Positions 18,791-27,573 of a stretch of DNA of 64,000 bases are shown piece after piece. Position 1 is the first letter of the stretch; every line of letters begins with the position of its first letter. Made by a program: the position numbers and the translations under genes. The notes under the pieces are model-generated. The model worked only from the letters and a program-made list of their open reading frames with translations, searched no databases and had not been told where the DNA came from. This stretch comes from Ruminococcus sp. (GTDB taxonomy: Bacteria; Bacillota; Clostridia; Oscillospirales; Acutalibacteraceae), in contig JAMPDR010000006.1 of the NCBI GenBank assembly GCA_023665555.1, forward strand, positions 1-64,000, given 5' to 3'.

Positions 18791-20265
18791 ATTATTCTCC
18801 TTTTCAGTGCACTGAAACTTTCTTTCCACGTTGACGGAGCAAGCAAAACAAGCATTGGGAAAAACTCAAGTCTGCCTGCGAGCATGTCAAAGATAAGTAC
18901 TATTTTTGACAGCGGCGAGAAGATACTGAAATTTCCCGTTGGACCTACCAGACCGAAGCCGGGTCCTATATTGTTCATGGTTGCCGCAACAGCGGATATT
19001 GAAGTTGTCATGTCAAAGCCGTTGCAACTTATAACAAACGTTGACAAAACAAAAACAATCATACTTATAACAAAAAACGAAGTTGTTCCCTTGAGTGATT
19101 CATGATCAACTCGTTTTTTATCAAGTTTAACAACGTTAACTCCTCTCGGATGCACCACCGAACCGATTTCGCGAAGCGAACTTTTAACCAAAAGAATCAA
19201 TCTTGATACTTTCATACCGCCGCCCGTACTGCCTGCACTCGCACCGATAAACATCAATATCAAAAGGATAAATTTTGAAAGCTGCGGCCATTTATCAAAA
19301 TCAGCCGTGCAGAATCCCGTTGTTGAAATGACCGACGCAACGGAAAACGCCGCGTCATGAAATGAGCCATATAGACTTCCTGCATAATAAACAGTATTGC
19401 GAATATTCAGCGTTATACAAATGACAGCGAAAGCTATTATTCCGAGATACCATCTCAACTCTTCACTTTTGAGCACCTGCTTGAATTTTTTCAAAAGCAG
19501 AAGGTAATAAATATTGAAATTCACACCAAACAAAATCATGAACACTGTCACGACAGTTTGAAGATAATTACTCTGATAAAATGCCATGCTTGCATTTCTG
19601 ATTGAAAAACCACCTGTACCTGCTGTACCGAGCGCAGTTGTGAGTGAATCAAACCACGGCATACCGCCTGCAAGAAGCAGGATAAGTTCAAGAAGCGTCA
19701 GAATAAAATATATCGAGTAAAGAATAAATGCAGTCTGTCTGATTCTCGGAACAAATTTTCCGACTGACGGTCCGGGACTTTCCGCCCTCATGAGCTGCAT
19801 TATATGTCCGCCGGTGAGTGGGATTATTGCAAGCAGGAAAACAAGAACACCCATACCGCCTATCCAATGAGTAAGACTTCGCCACAAAAGCGATGCATGT
19901 GACAGTGCCTCAACATTTGTCAGAATCGTTGCACCTGTTGTTGTAAAACCGGAAGTTACCTCAAAAACCGCATCCAGGTAAAACGGAATTTCACCCGAAA
20001 TAACCATCGGAAGCGCACCTACAAGGCTGAGCGTTATCCAACAAACTGCTACCGTAACAAAGCCGTCTTTTGCATAAAAAACGGTTCTTCGCGGCTTCTT
20101 CACGGTGAAAATCAATCCAACAACAAGCGCAATAACAGCCACAACGGCATATGCTTTCCATTCAGACTCACCGTAAAACAAACCTACAAGCATCGGCAGC
20201 GACAAAAACGCTGCTGTTATTTCCATTACCCAACCGAAGAGGTATAGAATCATAAAATAGTTCAT
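18751..20265 (-). CDS. trkH: TrkH-family potassium uptake protein, membrane subunit
   Basis: 504 residues from the ATG at 20265 (TGAGG about 10 bases upstream); a TTG at 20286 with AAAGGA upstream is also possible and would overlap trkA. Four pseudo-repeat pore loops are visible: T-T-G-A-T-I (about 108), G-T-G-G-F-S (about 216), S-T-T-G-F-C-T (about 312) and N-N-I-G-P-G-F (about 430). Together they form the K+ filter. It works with the TrkA subunit encoded just upstream. Confidence 0.95.
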   Translation of the reverse strand: MNYFMILYLFGWVMEITAAFLSLPMLVGLFYGESEWKAYAVVAVIALVVGLIFTVKKPRRTVFYAKDGFVTVAVCWITLSLVGALPMVISGEIPFYLDAVFEVTSGFTTTGATILTNVEALSHASLLWRSLTHWIGGMGVLVFLLAIIPLTGGHIMQLMRAESPGPSVGKFVPRIRQTAFILYSIYFILTLLELILLLAGGMPWFDSLTTALGTAGTGGFSIRNASMAFYQSNYLQTVVTVFMILFGVNFNIYYLLLLKKFKQVLKSEELRWYLGIIAFAVICITLNIRNTVYYAGSLYGSFHDAAFSVASVISTTGFCTADFDKWPQLSKFILLILMFIGASAGSTGGGMKVSRLILLVKSSLREIGSVVHPRGVNVVKLDKKRVDHESLKGTTSFFVISMIVFVLSTFVISCNGFDMTTSISAVAATMNNIGPGFGLVGPTGNFSIFSPLSKIVLIFDMLAGRLEFFPMLVLLAPSTWKESFSALKRRIIWMRKSMYQKMKR

Positions 20266-20278
20266 TAATTTTTTCGCC

Positions 20279-21637
20279 TCACGCAAGAATATCCTTTAAG
20301 TCATTAAGTCCCTTACTTGTTGTGACGACCACAACGGTGTCACCGATTTGAATAACATCCTGTCCGCTCGGAACAATTATTTTGCCGCCGCGGCTGATAC
20401 AGCAAAGCAACAAATTATCACGAAGTTTAAGATTACAAAGCGGAACTCCGACAACAGCACTTTGTGAGCGTACGTTAAATTCCAAAGCCTGTGCGCGTCC
20501 GCCAACGATATTATAAAGAGTCTGAACATTACTGCCCGTTGTGTTTTCAAGGGCACGTACATAGCTGATAATCATTTCAGCGGTGATATTTTTAGGATAG
20601 ATTACCGAGCCTATTGTAAGACGGTCAATGATACCCTCAAAGTTCAGTTTGTTAATTTTTGTGACGGTTTTTGCTTTATAGTTAGAACCGACATACAATG
20701 AAAGCATGATGTTCTCTTCGTCAATATCTGTGATTGATGCAAAACCATCCGCACTGCTGATTCCTTCTTCATGCAACAGTCGCTGATCACTGCCGTCACC
20801 GTTAATAATAACAACATTGCTTGGAAAAATCGAATTAAGATATTCGCAGTGCTTTCTGTCTTTTTCAATTATCTTAACTTTAAAGCCGTAATCAGACAAT
20901 TTTTTAACAAGATAATAGGTTATCTTTCCGCCGCCGACAATTATAATAGACTTGATATGGTCATTATCAATACCGGCTTTTTTGAAAAATGACGATCTTG
21001 CTTTATGGGTGGTAACAAATGATATTTTGTCGCCTGCGTTAAGATAGGTATCGCCTGTCGGTATTATTACCTGCGAATCTCTTTCAATTGCACAGATAAG
21101 CATTTTACCCGACAGTTTACCGAGAGCATCTTTAATCTGCTTGCCGACAATCGGCGACCACTCCGGAAGCTTGGTTTTAAGAAGTTCTATTCTTCCTCTG
21201 GCGAAAGTATCAACCTCAATTGCGGACGGAATGGAAAACAATCTTGCCATTTCGGATGCAGCCTCAAGTTCGGGGTTAATAATCATTGATATGCCGAGTT
21301 TTTCTTTTATAAAACCTCTTTCACTGATAAAATCAGGGTTTCTGACACGTGCTATCGTTCTGCATGACGATGCTTTTTTTGCAATAAGACAACAAAGAAG
21401 ATTCATTTCATCAGACGCTGTCATCGCAATAAACATGTCCGCATATTTTATTCCTGCCTCTTCCTGGATCATATGAACAAGGCCGTTGCCCTCGATACCC
21501 ATGACATCGGCAACATCTGTCACACGTCTTATTGCATCCGGATTGGTGTCGATAACTGTTATATCGTGACCCTCAGCATCAAGCTGTTCTGCAAGAGCAG
21601 AGCCAACCTTTCCGCAACCGACAATTATAATATTCAT
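20279..21637 (-). CDS. trkA: Trk system potassium uptake protein TrkA, NAD-binding regulatory subunit
   Basis: 452 residues from the ATG at 21637 preceded by a GGGGGG ribosome site. Two repeated halves each contain a Rossmann nucleotide-binding RCK_N domain and an RCK_C domain. The first starts M-N-I-I-I-V-G-C-G-K-V-G-S, the second I-I-I-V-G-G-G-K-I-T-Y (about residue 228). The cytosolic ring gates the TrkH pore in response to nucleotides. Upstream in-frame sequence to 21856 lacks a ribosome site and is not included. Confidence 0.95.
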   Translation of the reverse strand: MNIIIVGCGKVGSALAEQLDAEGHDITVIDTNPDAIRRVTDVADVMGIEGNGLVHMIQEEAGIKYADMFIAMTASDEMNLLCCLIAKKASSCRTIARVRNPDFISERGFIKEKLGISMIINPELEAASEMARLFSIPSAIEVDTFARGRIELLKTKLPEWSPIVGKQIKDALGKLSGKMLICAIERDSQVIIPTGDTYLNAGDKISFVTTHKARSSFFKKAGIDNDHIKSIIIVGGGKITYYLVKKLSDYGFKVKIIEKDRKHCEYLNSIFPSNVVIINGDGSDQRLLHEEGISSADGFASITDIDEENIMLSLYVGSNYKAKTVTKINKLNFEGIIDRLTIGSVIYPKNITAEMIISYVRALENTTGSNVQTLYNIVGGRAQALEFNVRSQSAVVGVPLCNLKLRDNLLLCCISRGGKIIVPSGQDVIQIGDTVVVVTTSKGLNDLKDILA

Positions 21638-21880
21638 TTTCAACCCCCCGTTGAACAGAAAACATAAGACGACCCACATGCGGTCGTATTTAATATATTT
21701 TAACACAAAAAAAATAAATTTTCCATATATTTTATGAAACTGAATGTCTGCTTTCGGTGCGAATATGTAGAAAAAGAGAAGTATTTTTTGTCTGTTTTTG
21801 CCAAAATGAGCGACTATTGTTGATTTAAAAAGCAAAATACTATATACTTTTATCATATATAATTATTGGAGGAAAATACG

Positions 21881-24307
21881 ATGAAAGAACCATCAGCATA
21901 CTTCAAAAAAAGCTTTGGCATAAATGCACTCAGCAAAACAGATGAGAAGTATATTTTTACCAAAAACAATTTTCGCTTTTCGATTTTAACGTCAAGGCTT
22001 TTGCGTGTTGAATTCGATAAAGAAAGAAAATTTACCGATGAACCAACACAGGCTGTACTGTGCAGAAATTTTGATGCCCCTGAGTTTAAAATAATCGAAA
22101 ACAATAGTATTATCAAAATAGGAACTCGTGACACAGTGTTCACATACGACATTGCAAAGAAAAAAATGCTTTCCGTTACCCTCAAAAACGGTGAAACGGT
22201 CACGGACTTCAAAAAAGGAAATCTTAAAGGAACTTACCGCACTCTGGATATGGTGAACGGCTCAATACCTCTCGGTGATGGTCTTATCAGCCGAAATGGT
22301 GTTGCTGTTATTGATGACAGCAAGTCAGTTCTTTTAGCAGAAAACGGCACGATCAAAGAAAGACGAGCATGCCGTGATGAATATTTTCTCGCCTACGGTC
22401 ACGATTATCGCGGCTGCCTTTCGGACTTTTTCAAGCTTTCCGGTGAAGTTCCGCTTGTTCCGCGATATTGCCTCGGTAACTGGTGGAGCAGATATAAAGA
22501 CTACTCTCAACAGGAATATGTTGATTTAATGAGAAACTTCATCAGACGACAAATCCCAATCACTGTTGCAACAATCGATATGGATTGGCACTGGGTTAAT
22601 ATTGATGAACGTTTCGGCAAGGAAAACACTGCTTTTGAAAAGCATGGATTACCGCTTGATAATTTTCTTGAACTGTTTCAAAGCAAAGGCTGGACCGGTT
22701 ATAGCTGGAATACAGACTTGTTTCCTGATTACAAAGGTATGCTGAGATGGCTTCAGGAGAATGGATTCAAAGTAACGCTGAATCTGCACCCTGCTCAAGG
22801 TGTGCGCCCGTTTGAGGACATGTATGCTGAGATGGCAGAAAAAATGGGCATTGATCCTGAAACCAAAAAGCCAATACCGTTTGATATCACAGACCCGAAT
22901 TTTATTGATGCGTATTTCAATGTTCTTCACAAGCCATATGAAAACGAAGGTGTTGACTTCTGGTGGATAGACTGGCAGCAGGAGAAAACAACAAAAATCA
23001 AAGGCCTTGATCCGCTGTGGGCACTTAACCATTATCACACCCTCGCAATGAACGGCGATAACAAGCGGCCGCTGATTCTTTCTCGATTTGCAAATGTAGG
23101 CTCTCACCGCTATCCTCTCGGTTTTTCCGGTGACACTATAATCACATGGAAGAGCCTTGATTTTCAGCCGTACTTCACAATAACTGCCGCTAATGTTGGT
23201 TATACATGGTGGAGCCATGACATCGGCGGACATCAGCTCGGCAGCAGAAATGATGAATTATATGCACGATGGGTACAATTCGGTGAGTACAGTCCGATTA
23301 TGCGGCTTCATTCAACCAAAGATGAATTCATGGGTAAAGAGCCGTGGAAATATGATTTTGCAGCAAGCAGTGCGGCAATCAATGCAATGCGTGAAAGACA
23401 TGCAATGATACCTTATATCTATTCGATGAACCATCGCACCAATGCAGATGGGATTGCCCTGTGTGAGCCTGTTTATTATTCATATCCTGATGAAAAATCT
23501 GCTTATGAAATCAAAAACGAATATTTCTTTGGCAGCGAATTGCTCGTTGTCCCTGTCACAAGTCCGATGAGCAAGACAACAAATCTTGCCGCAACAAATG
23601 TTTGGCTGCCAAAAGGAAGATGGACTGACATTTATAACGGCAGAATATACGAGGGTGGAAAAACAATTACAATGTATCGCGGAATAGAAAGTTTGCCTGT
23701 TCTTGCAAAAGAGGGTGCTATAATTCCGCTTTCTGCTAATGACAGAAACAACGATTGCAAAAATCCGCAAAGTATGAAGTTGAGAATCTACAGAGGTACA
23801 AGCGAATTTGAACTTTATGAGGATGACGGCGAAAGCATGAAATTCAAAGATGGCGAGTCTGCAATTACTAAGTTCAAAATCAAAGAGTGCGGCAGAGATG
23901 TATATTTTACCATTTGCAAAGCTGAGGGTGATTTAAACATTATCCCGGAAAAGCGTGACTATGAATTGATTTTTGAAGATATTGTCAAAGCAGAATCAAT
24001 CATCGTGAAAGCAAACGGCAGAAAGAAAAATGTTGACATTCGCAACGATAATGACAAAACCGTCATCACATTGAGCACTGTTGCACCAAAAAGTGAGATT
24101 CAAATTGAATTCAAGAGCATTACTGCAAGAAAGAACCGCAGCAAAAAAGAACAGGTTATCGACTTGCTTTCAAGCTATCAGCTAAGCACTGCATTTAAAA
24201 AGTTGTTCCTCGCTTCGTATATAAAAGATTTGAGCAAGCCGTTCCCGATTAAGAAAAAGGAACTTAGCGGACCTATTGAAGAAATTGAGTATTGTTCTGA
24301 ACTTTAA
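21881..24307 (+). CDS. Glycoside hydrolase family 31 (alpha-glucosidase or alpha-xylosidase)
   Basis: 808 residues from the ATG at 21881 with TTGGAGGA 10 bases upstream. The catalytic nucleophile motif is W-W-I-D-W-Q-Q-E (Asp at about residue 369), the acid/base Asp is in G-F-S-G-D-T (about 415), and R-Y-C-L-G-N-W-W-S-R-Y earlier is typical of the family. No signal peptide, so it is cytosolic and would act on imported oligosaccharides. The specificity (maltosidic, isomaltosidic or xylosidic) cannot be fixed by eye. Divergent from trkA. Confidence 0.93.
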   Translation: MKEPSAYFKKSFGINALSKTDEKYIFTKNNFRFSILTSRLLRVEFDKERKFTDEPTQAVLCRNFDAPEFKIIENNSIIKIGTRDTVFTYDIAKKKMLSVTLKNGETVTDFKKGNLKGTYRTLDMVNGSIPLGDGLISRNGVAVIDDSKSVLLAENGTIKERRACRDEYFLAYGHDYRGCLSDFFKLSGEVPLVPRYCLGNWWSRYKDYSQQEYVDLMRNFIRRQIPITVATIDMDWHWVNIDERFGKENTAFEKHGLPLDNFLELFQSKGWTGYSWNTDLFPDYKGMLRWLQENGFKVTLNLHPAQGVRPFEDMYAEMAEKMGIDPETKKPIPFDITDPNFIDAYFNVLHKPYENEGVDFWWIDWQQEKTTKIKGLDPLWALNHYHTLAMNGDNKRPLILSRFANVGSHRYPLGFSGDTIITWKSLDFQPYFTITAANVGYTWWSHDIGGHQLGSRNDELYARWVQFGEYSPIMRLHSTKDEFMGKEPWKYDFAASSAAINAMRERHAMIPYIYSMNHRTNADGIALCEPVYYSYPDEKSAYEIKNEYFFGSELLVVPVTSPMSKTTNLAATNVWLPKGRWTDIYNGRIYEGGKTITMYRGIESLPVLAKEGAIIPLSANDRNNDCKNPQSMKLRIYRGTSEFELYEDDGESMKFKDGESAITKFKIKECGRDVYFTICKAEGDLNIIPEKRDYELIFEDIVKAESIIVKANGRKKNVDIRNDNDKTVITLSTVAPKSEIQIEFKSITARKNRSKKEQVIDLLSSYQLSTAFKKLFLASYIKDLSKPFPIKKKELSGPIEEIEYCSEL

Positions 24308-24323
24308 AAACAAACACTGAAAC

Positions 24324-24368
24324 AAGAACACGACAGATTGCATATAGCGACCTATCGTGTTCTTCTAT
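24324..24368 (+). terminator. Terminator after GH31 gene
   Basis: A 10-bp stem (AAGAACACGA / TCGTGTTCTT) with a 21-base loop is followed by CTATATTT, 17 bases past the stop. Confidence 0.65.
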
Positions 24369-24396
24369 ATTTGGTTAAGAATGGACTGAAACAATA

Positions 24397-24861
24397 TTAG
24401 TATCCGCAACCTTTTACATGCCATTTTCCATTTGCACTGTTGCGTGTCAATATCCATCTCCAGCCGTCGATCTCACCCTTATTGAAGCTTCCCTTGCCTG
24501 CATAGTCGGTTAAAGCCTCAAAAGATGATGTGAGAATAATTGAATTTTCAGCTGAAGTAATTATCGTACTATCGGACTTTAGATACTCTTCAATAATCGA
24601 ATTGCTTTCTGTTTCGTCATATTCAATCGTCAAAAGACTGCAATCGTTGAATGTTCTGAAATATTTCTTGACTGCCCTGCATGCATTATCAAGTTCGCCA
24701 TCATTGAATTTCTCGCTTTTACCTAAATTTATAACGCAGTCACTTGTTTTTGCCGCGAAATCAATACCGCCACCGTCAATCACAAGCAATGCTGACGCAA
24801 TTGTAAAACCTGCTGTTAAAACTACTGCGAGGATCAAAATAAATACTACTGATTTTTTCAT
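24397..24861 (-). CDS. Hypothetical secreted or membrane-anchored protein
   Basis: 154 residues. A hydrophobic N-terminal segment (residues 4-28) acts as signal peptide or anchor, followed by an alpha/beta-looking domain with two Cys and a W-R-W motif near the end (G-W-R-W-I-L-T). Ribosome site AGGAGA lies 7 bases before the ATG. It starts 4 bases after the stop of the gene at 24866. No family recognised. Confidence 0.7.
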   Translation of the reverse strand: MKKSVVFILILAVVLTAGFTIASALLVIDGGGIDFAAKTSDCVINLGKSEKFNDGELDNACRAVKKYFRTFNDCSLLTIEYDETESNSIIEEYLKSDSTIITSAENSIILTSSFEALTDYAGKGSFNKGEIDGWRWILTRNSANGKWHVKGCGY

Positions 24862-24865
24862 GATG

Positions 24866-25471
24866 TCATCTCCTATTAGTTGTTATTTTTCTTCTTTGAA
24901 TTATCTTAAAAATCATCAACACACAACCCCAATAAATTAGCGTTATGACTGCAATGTCAATCAAATATGCTCGAAGATATGACTGACCAACTGATTTATC
25001 AGGTGCATCTTCTCCGGAATGATAATCAAAATCAATGTTAATCTTTCTCATTCGATAGATTCTGATAGTTTCGTCCATCGTTTCGTCACAATCTATAATT
25101 GCTGAATATGTTTCCGGAAAGCCAAGGTATGTTCTTGCTTTACAGTTACTACCATTATATTTTATTAAATTAATTTTTCGGCTAAGTGAAACAAAATAGG
25201 TGTAATTATCTGTATCAAGCTTTTCTTTGTCATAATCAGGAAGTAACCTTGAGAGATATTCAAAACCATCATAAAAACCGTTGAAACTCTCGTCTTTTAC
25301 AACAAAGTATTTATCCGGATAAGCTGCCGTCATATTTTCATGTTTGATTTCATCAATCTGTTCAATATCAATCTTATGAGTGATTATAAAAACATTCAGT
25401 GAGTAAACTATACCCATTATATAAATTATCGTGACAATCAGCAACGCTACTCTTTTCGTATTTGTATTCAT
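24866..25471 (-). CDS. Hypothetical membrane protein
   Basis: 201 residues with one hydrophobic helix at each end (about residues 8-30 and 168-190) and a polar central domain that would lie outside the membrane. AGGGG lies about 11 bases before the ATG. It is the middle gene of a three-gene set with the SanA-like protein (17 bases upstream) and the small secreted protein. No family recognised. Confidence 0.7.
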   Translation of the reverse strand: MNTNTKRVALLIVTIIYIMGIVYSLNVFIITHKIDIEQIDEIKHENMTAAYPDKYFVVKDESFNGFYDGFEYLSRLLPDYDKEKLDTDNYTYFVSLSRKINLIKYNGSNCKARTYLGFPETYSAIIDCDETMDETIRIYRMRKINIDFDYHSGEDAPDKSVGQSYLRAYLIDIAVITLIYWGCVLMIFKIIQRRKITTNRR

Positions 25472-25488
25472 CTGTTATACATCCCCTC

Positions 25489-26109
25489 TCAAATTCCGTC
25501 GGCAATACATTTAAGGAAGTCTTTATTCCGTGCAAGCACTTCCCTGGTTGACCAAATGACCTGTGCAGGATACAGCGGCAGCCATGCATTAACTCCATAT
25601 GCCTCGATACCAAGTGTTTTTGCGATATACAGTGCTCTAGGCATATGATAGGATTGTGTGATAATTATGATTCGTTTTACATTGTATTTAGTCTTTGCGT
25701 TATACAGACTCTCGTATGTGGAAAAACCAAAATCATCAATTGTCATATCAGCTTCATCGACACCGTTTTTTATACTTTCACTTTTCATAACGGCAAGTTC
25801 ATTATATCTTTCCCCACTGTTGTCACCGGTCAATAAAAGTGTTTTACTGTTCGATTTTTCAAACACATCAGCGCCTGTTTTCAACCTTTCATAAAGCATA
25901 TGTGATGGTGTGCCGTCAGCTTTGACTCCGCAGCCGAGAACCAAAACACAGTCTATATCGCCAAGCTGTGCAGTTTCTTCAGCTGTCATGATTTTACTTT
26001 TCGCCGAGCCGATTATATAAAAATTAACGCTAAGTGCATAAATGCCTACTGCTATAATAGCGATGATAATTGATAGAAGTATCTTTTTCATTTTTCCGTG
26101 TTTTTTCAT
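25489..26109 (-). CDS. YdcF/SanA/ElyC-like envelope protein (DUF218)
   Basis: 206 residues with an N-terminal membrane helix (about residues 8-30) followed by a DUF218 domain. Diagnostic segments are V-L-V-L-G-C-G-V-K-A-D-G-T-P-S (about 55), L-L-L-T-G-D-N (about 90) and the I-I-T-Q-S-Y-H-M-P-R-A motif (about 152). SanA and ElyC affect envelope integrity and cell-wall precursor handling in enterobacteria; the biochemical role is unsettled. A second ATG at 26091 is possible. Confidence 0.85.
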   Translation of the reverse strand: MKKHGKMKKILLSIIIAIIAVGIYALSVNFYIIGSAKSKIMTAEETAQLGDIDCVLVLGCGVKADGTPSHMLYERLKTGADVFEKSNSKTLLLTGDNSGERYNELAVMKSESIKNGVDEADMTIDDFGFSTYESLYNAKTKYNVKRIIIITQSYHMPRALYIAKTLGIEAYGVNAWLPLYPAQVIWSTREVLARNKDFLKCIADGI

Positions 26110-26150
26110 ATCTATATGTCCTTTCTCTTGCTATAGTAAGAACATACTAC

Positions 26151-26183
26151 AAAAAAACATTTCGGTCAATAGATGACCGAAAT
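26151..26183 (-). terminator. Intrinsic terminator at edge of accessory block
   Basis: A 10-bp perfect stem (ATTTCGGTCA / TGACCGAAAT) followed on the minus strand by GTTTTTTT. It lies between the XRE remnant and the SanA-like gene and would stop minus-strand transcription coming from the accessory block. Confidence 0.75.
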
Positions 26184-26308
26184 TTGTAAGAAACTTAAGA
26201 AAATCTTAAGAAATTTACACTCGACAATCCGCACCACGTCTGTATTTCTCTCTTACAGCGTCAGCAACCCGTCAACAATACAAAACAATACTAAATGATA
26301 CAATAACA

Positions 26309-26331
26309 CCCCAAGACCCACACACGTGGGG
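26309..26331. other. Small stem-loop
   Basis: CCCCA / TGGGG, 5 bp with a 13-base loop, followed on the plus strand by CAATTTT. It lies just past the stop of the XRE remnant. Weak evidence for a terminator. Confidence 0.3.
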
Positions 26332-26350
26332 CAATTTTCATACATACAAA

Positions 26351-26610
26351 TCAAGCCGCATCCACATCAGCCTGTTCAAACTTTGCTTTCAACTCATCAA
26401 GAAATCTCGGCACATCATCACAGCAATAAATCAGATATAAAACCAACGTCACCGCACTGCAACATGATTTTCCGCTTTCGATATCAGCATATGACCGCTC
26501 AGACATTTCAAGCAGTTCTGCCATTTTTGCTTGCGATATATTCAGCTTCATGCGTTTCACGATAACATACTTCCCAAATCATCACACACCAAGCTTAAAT
26601 TCATACTCAT
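26351..26610 (-). pseudogene. XRE-type HTH regulator, probably frameshifted
   Basis: From the ATG at 26551 a 66-residue ORF shows the second half of an XRE helix-turn-helix (I-S-Q-A-K-M-A-E-L-L-E-M-S-E-R-S-Y-A-D-I-E-S-G-K), so the first helix would be nearly absent. A reading frame one base off begins at ATG 26610 with M-S-M-N-L-S-L-V-C-D-D-L-G-S-M-L-S and then stops at TGA, exactly where the missing helix should join. Adding one base at about 26563 would restore a continuous XRE protein of about 85 residues. It is either a true one-base deletion or a sequencing error. Confidence 0.5.
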
Positions 26611-26643
26611 CATTTCATCTCAACAAAATCAAATAAATTAGCA

Positions 26644-26674
26644 CCTATCAAGTAATACCATAAAACTTGATAGG
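26644..26674. other. Stem-loop upstream of XRE remnant
   Basis: A 10-bp perfect inverted repeat (CCTATCAAGT / ACTTGATAGG) with an 11-base loop; plus-strand exit is CACTTCTTATAACTTTT. It may be a terminator or the recognition site of the nearby regulator. Confidence 0.4.
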
Positions 26675-26761
26675 CACTTCTTATAACTTTTGAATAAAAA
26701 ATTGATAAAATCTATCCAACTTTCCGTGATGTTCTTAACGGAGAATTGGTGGTTGGTATGT

Positions 26762-26788
26762 ACCCGGAAGGCCTTATGCCTTCCGGGT
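26762..26788. other. Strong GC-rich stem-loop
   Basis: An 11-bp perfect stem (ACCCGGAAGGC / GCCTTCCGGGT) with a 5-base loop, just beyond the stop of the 51-residue fragment at 26797. There is no clean U-tract on either strand. Probably a transcription end or a remnant end of the accessory block. Confidence 0.5.
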
Positions 26789-26796
26789 ATTGCTGT

Positions 26797-26952
26797 TTAT
26801 GCAGGTATTTGCGGTAACGGCATTACTTTTTCGATTGCAGGCATTCCGTTTTGTTCGGGTAGTTGGAACGCATAGTGGATAACAATGGGATTGCCGCAGG
26901 TACGTGAATACTTTTCGAGCTTTTCGTACACCTCAATTTTGCGGATAAACAC
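26797..26952 (-). pseudogene. 51-codon protein fragment (C-terminal end of an unknown protein)
   Basis: On the minus strand a frame from GTG 26952 to TAA 26797 encodes a peptide that looks like real protein: it contains E-V-Y-E-K-L-E-K-Y, then S-R-T-C-G-N-P-I-V-I-H-Y and Q-L-P-E-Q-N-G-M-P. There is no ribosome binding site before the GTG, and a TGA immediately precedes it. A strong hairpin follows the stop. This fits the surviving C-terminus of a gene truncated when the accessory block formed, but it could be a small gene. No family recognised. Confidence 0.35.
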
Positions 26953-26977
26953 TCACGTTCAGTTTTGAACAGGAAAA

Positions 26978-27565
26978 TTAAGCAATAATTGATTTGATGT
27001 TATCCAATATGAACTCTTGAGCTTGTCGTGAGAAAAGAATTTGTTGTTTTGCCTCGCCGGTTTTTGAATCTACAACAGTTTGCTCAATAATACCTATTTG
27101 AGCAGAAAGCGGTGTGACAATCTTTACAGTTTTGTTAATTACAGTAGGTACTTTTGATTCGCTCAGATATTCTCGTTGTAAAAGCCATTTATTAACTGTT
27201 GTGAGTGACAGCTTTTCCATCGTTTCAGTATCTACCACTGAATTTATGTTTTTTAGAAAAAACGATGGCAGAATTGGATTGCTCGTAATTCGTATACCAC
27301 TTCTTTGCTGTTTGTTTATTGAAAACACAGCTTTCTTTTTCACAACAACATATCCCTGGGAAAATTCTGTTGCAGGCAGCGTTACAATTCCGTTAGTCTT
27401 TATAATTTCATCAAGAATTTCAGATACAAACGAAAAACATTTCTGCAATCGCTCCTGCTGCAAAGTAGAATCATTTTCCACCAATTCACCGCTTATGGGA
27501 TCAATACCTTTAGCAAGCATATCCATATAAGATTTAGCTCTTTGAATTACTTGTAATTTGTCCAT
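26978..27565 (-). CDS. Unrecognised 195-residue protein of the helicase operon
   Basis: 195 residues, no signal peptide or membrane segment. The first 60 residues look helical, with K-S-Y-M-D-M-L-A-K-G-I-D-P-I-S-G-E. Residues about 115-190 resemble a winged-helix-like fold (L-T-T-V-N-K-W-L-L-Q-R-E-Y-L, and an aromatic Q-E-F-I-L-D-N-I end). The start lies 8 bases after the helicase stop, so the two are surely co-transcribed and probably act together. The function is unknown; a DNA-binding accessory or specificity factor for the helicase is a guess. Confidence 0.75.
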   Translation of the reverse strand: MDKLQVIQRAKSYMDMLAKGIDPISGELVENDSTLQQERLQKCFSFVSEILDEIIKTNGIVTLPATEFSQGYVVVKKKAVFSINKQQRSGIRITSNPILPSFFLKNINSVVDTETMEKLSLTTVNKWLLQREYLSESKVPTVINKTVKIVTPLSAQIGIIEQTVVDSKTGEAKQQILFSRQAQEFILDNIKSIIA

Positions 27566-27573
27566 AGTTCAAC

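Noticed and set aside
22649-23233. Minus-strand 194-codon ORF inside the GH31 gene
   Set aside because: Shadow of a gene with clear catalytic motifs; composition is not protein-like.
26690-26875. Plus-strand 61-codon ORF in the remnant region
   Set aside because: It runs through both arms of the strong hairpin at 26762 and has no ribosome site; the minus-strand fragment reads more like protein.
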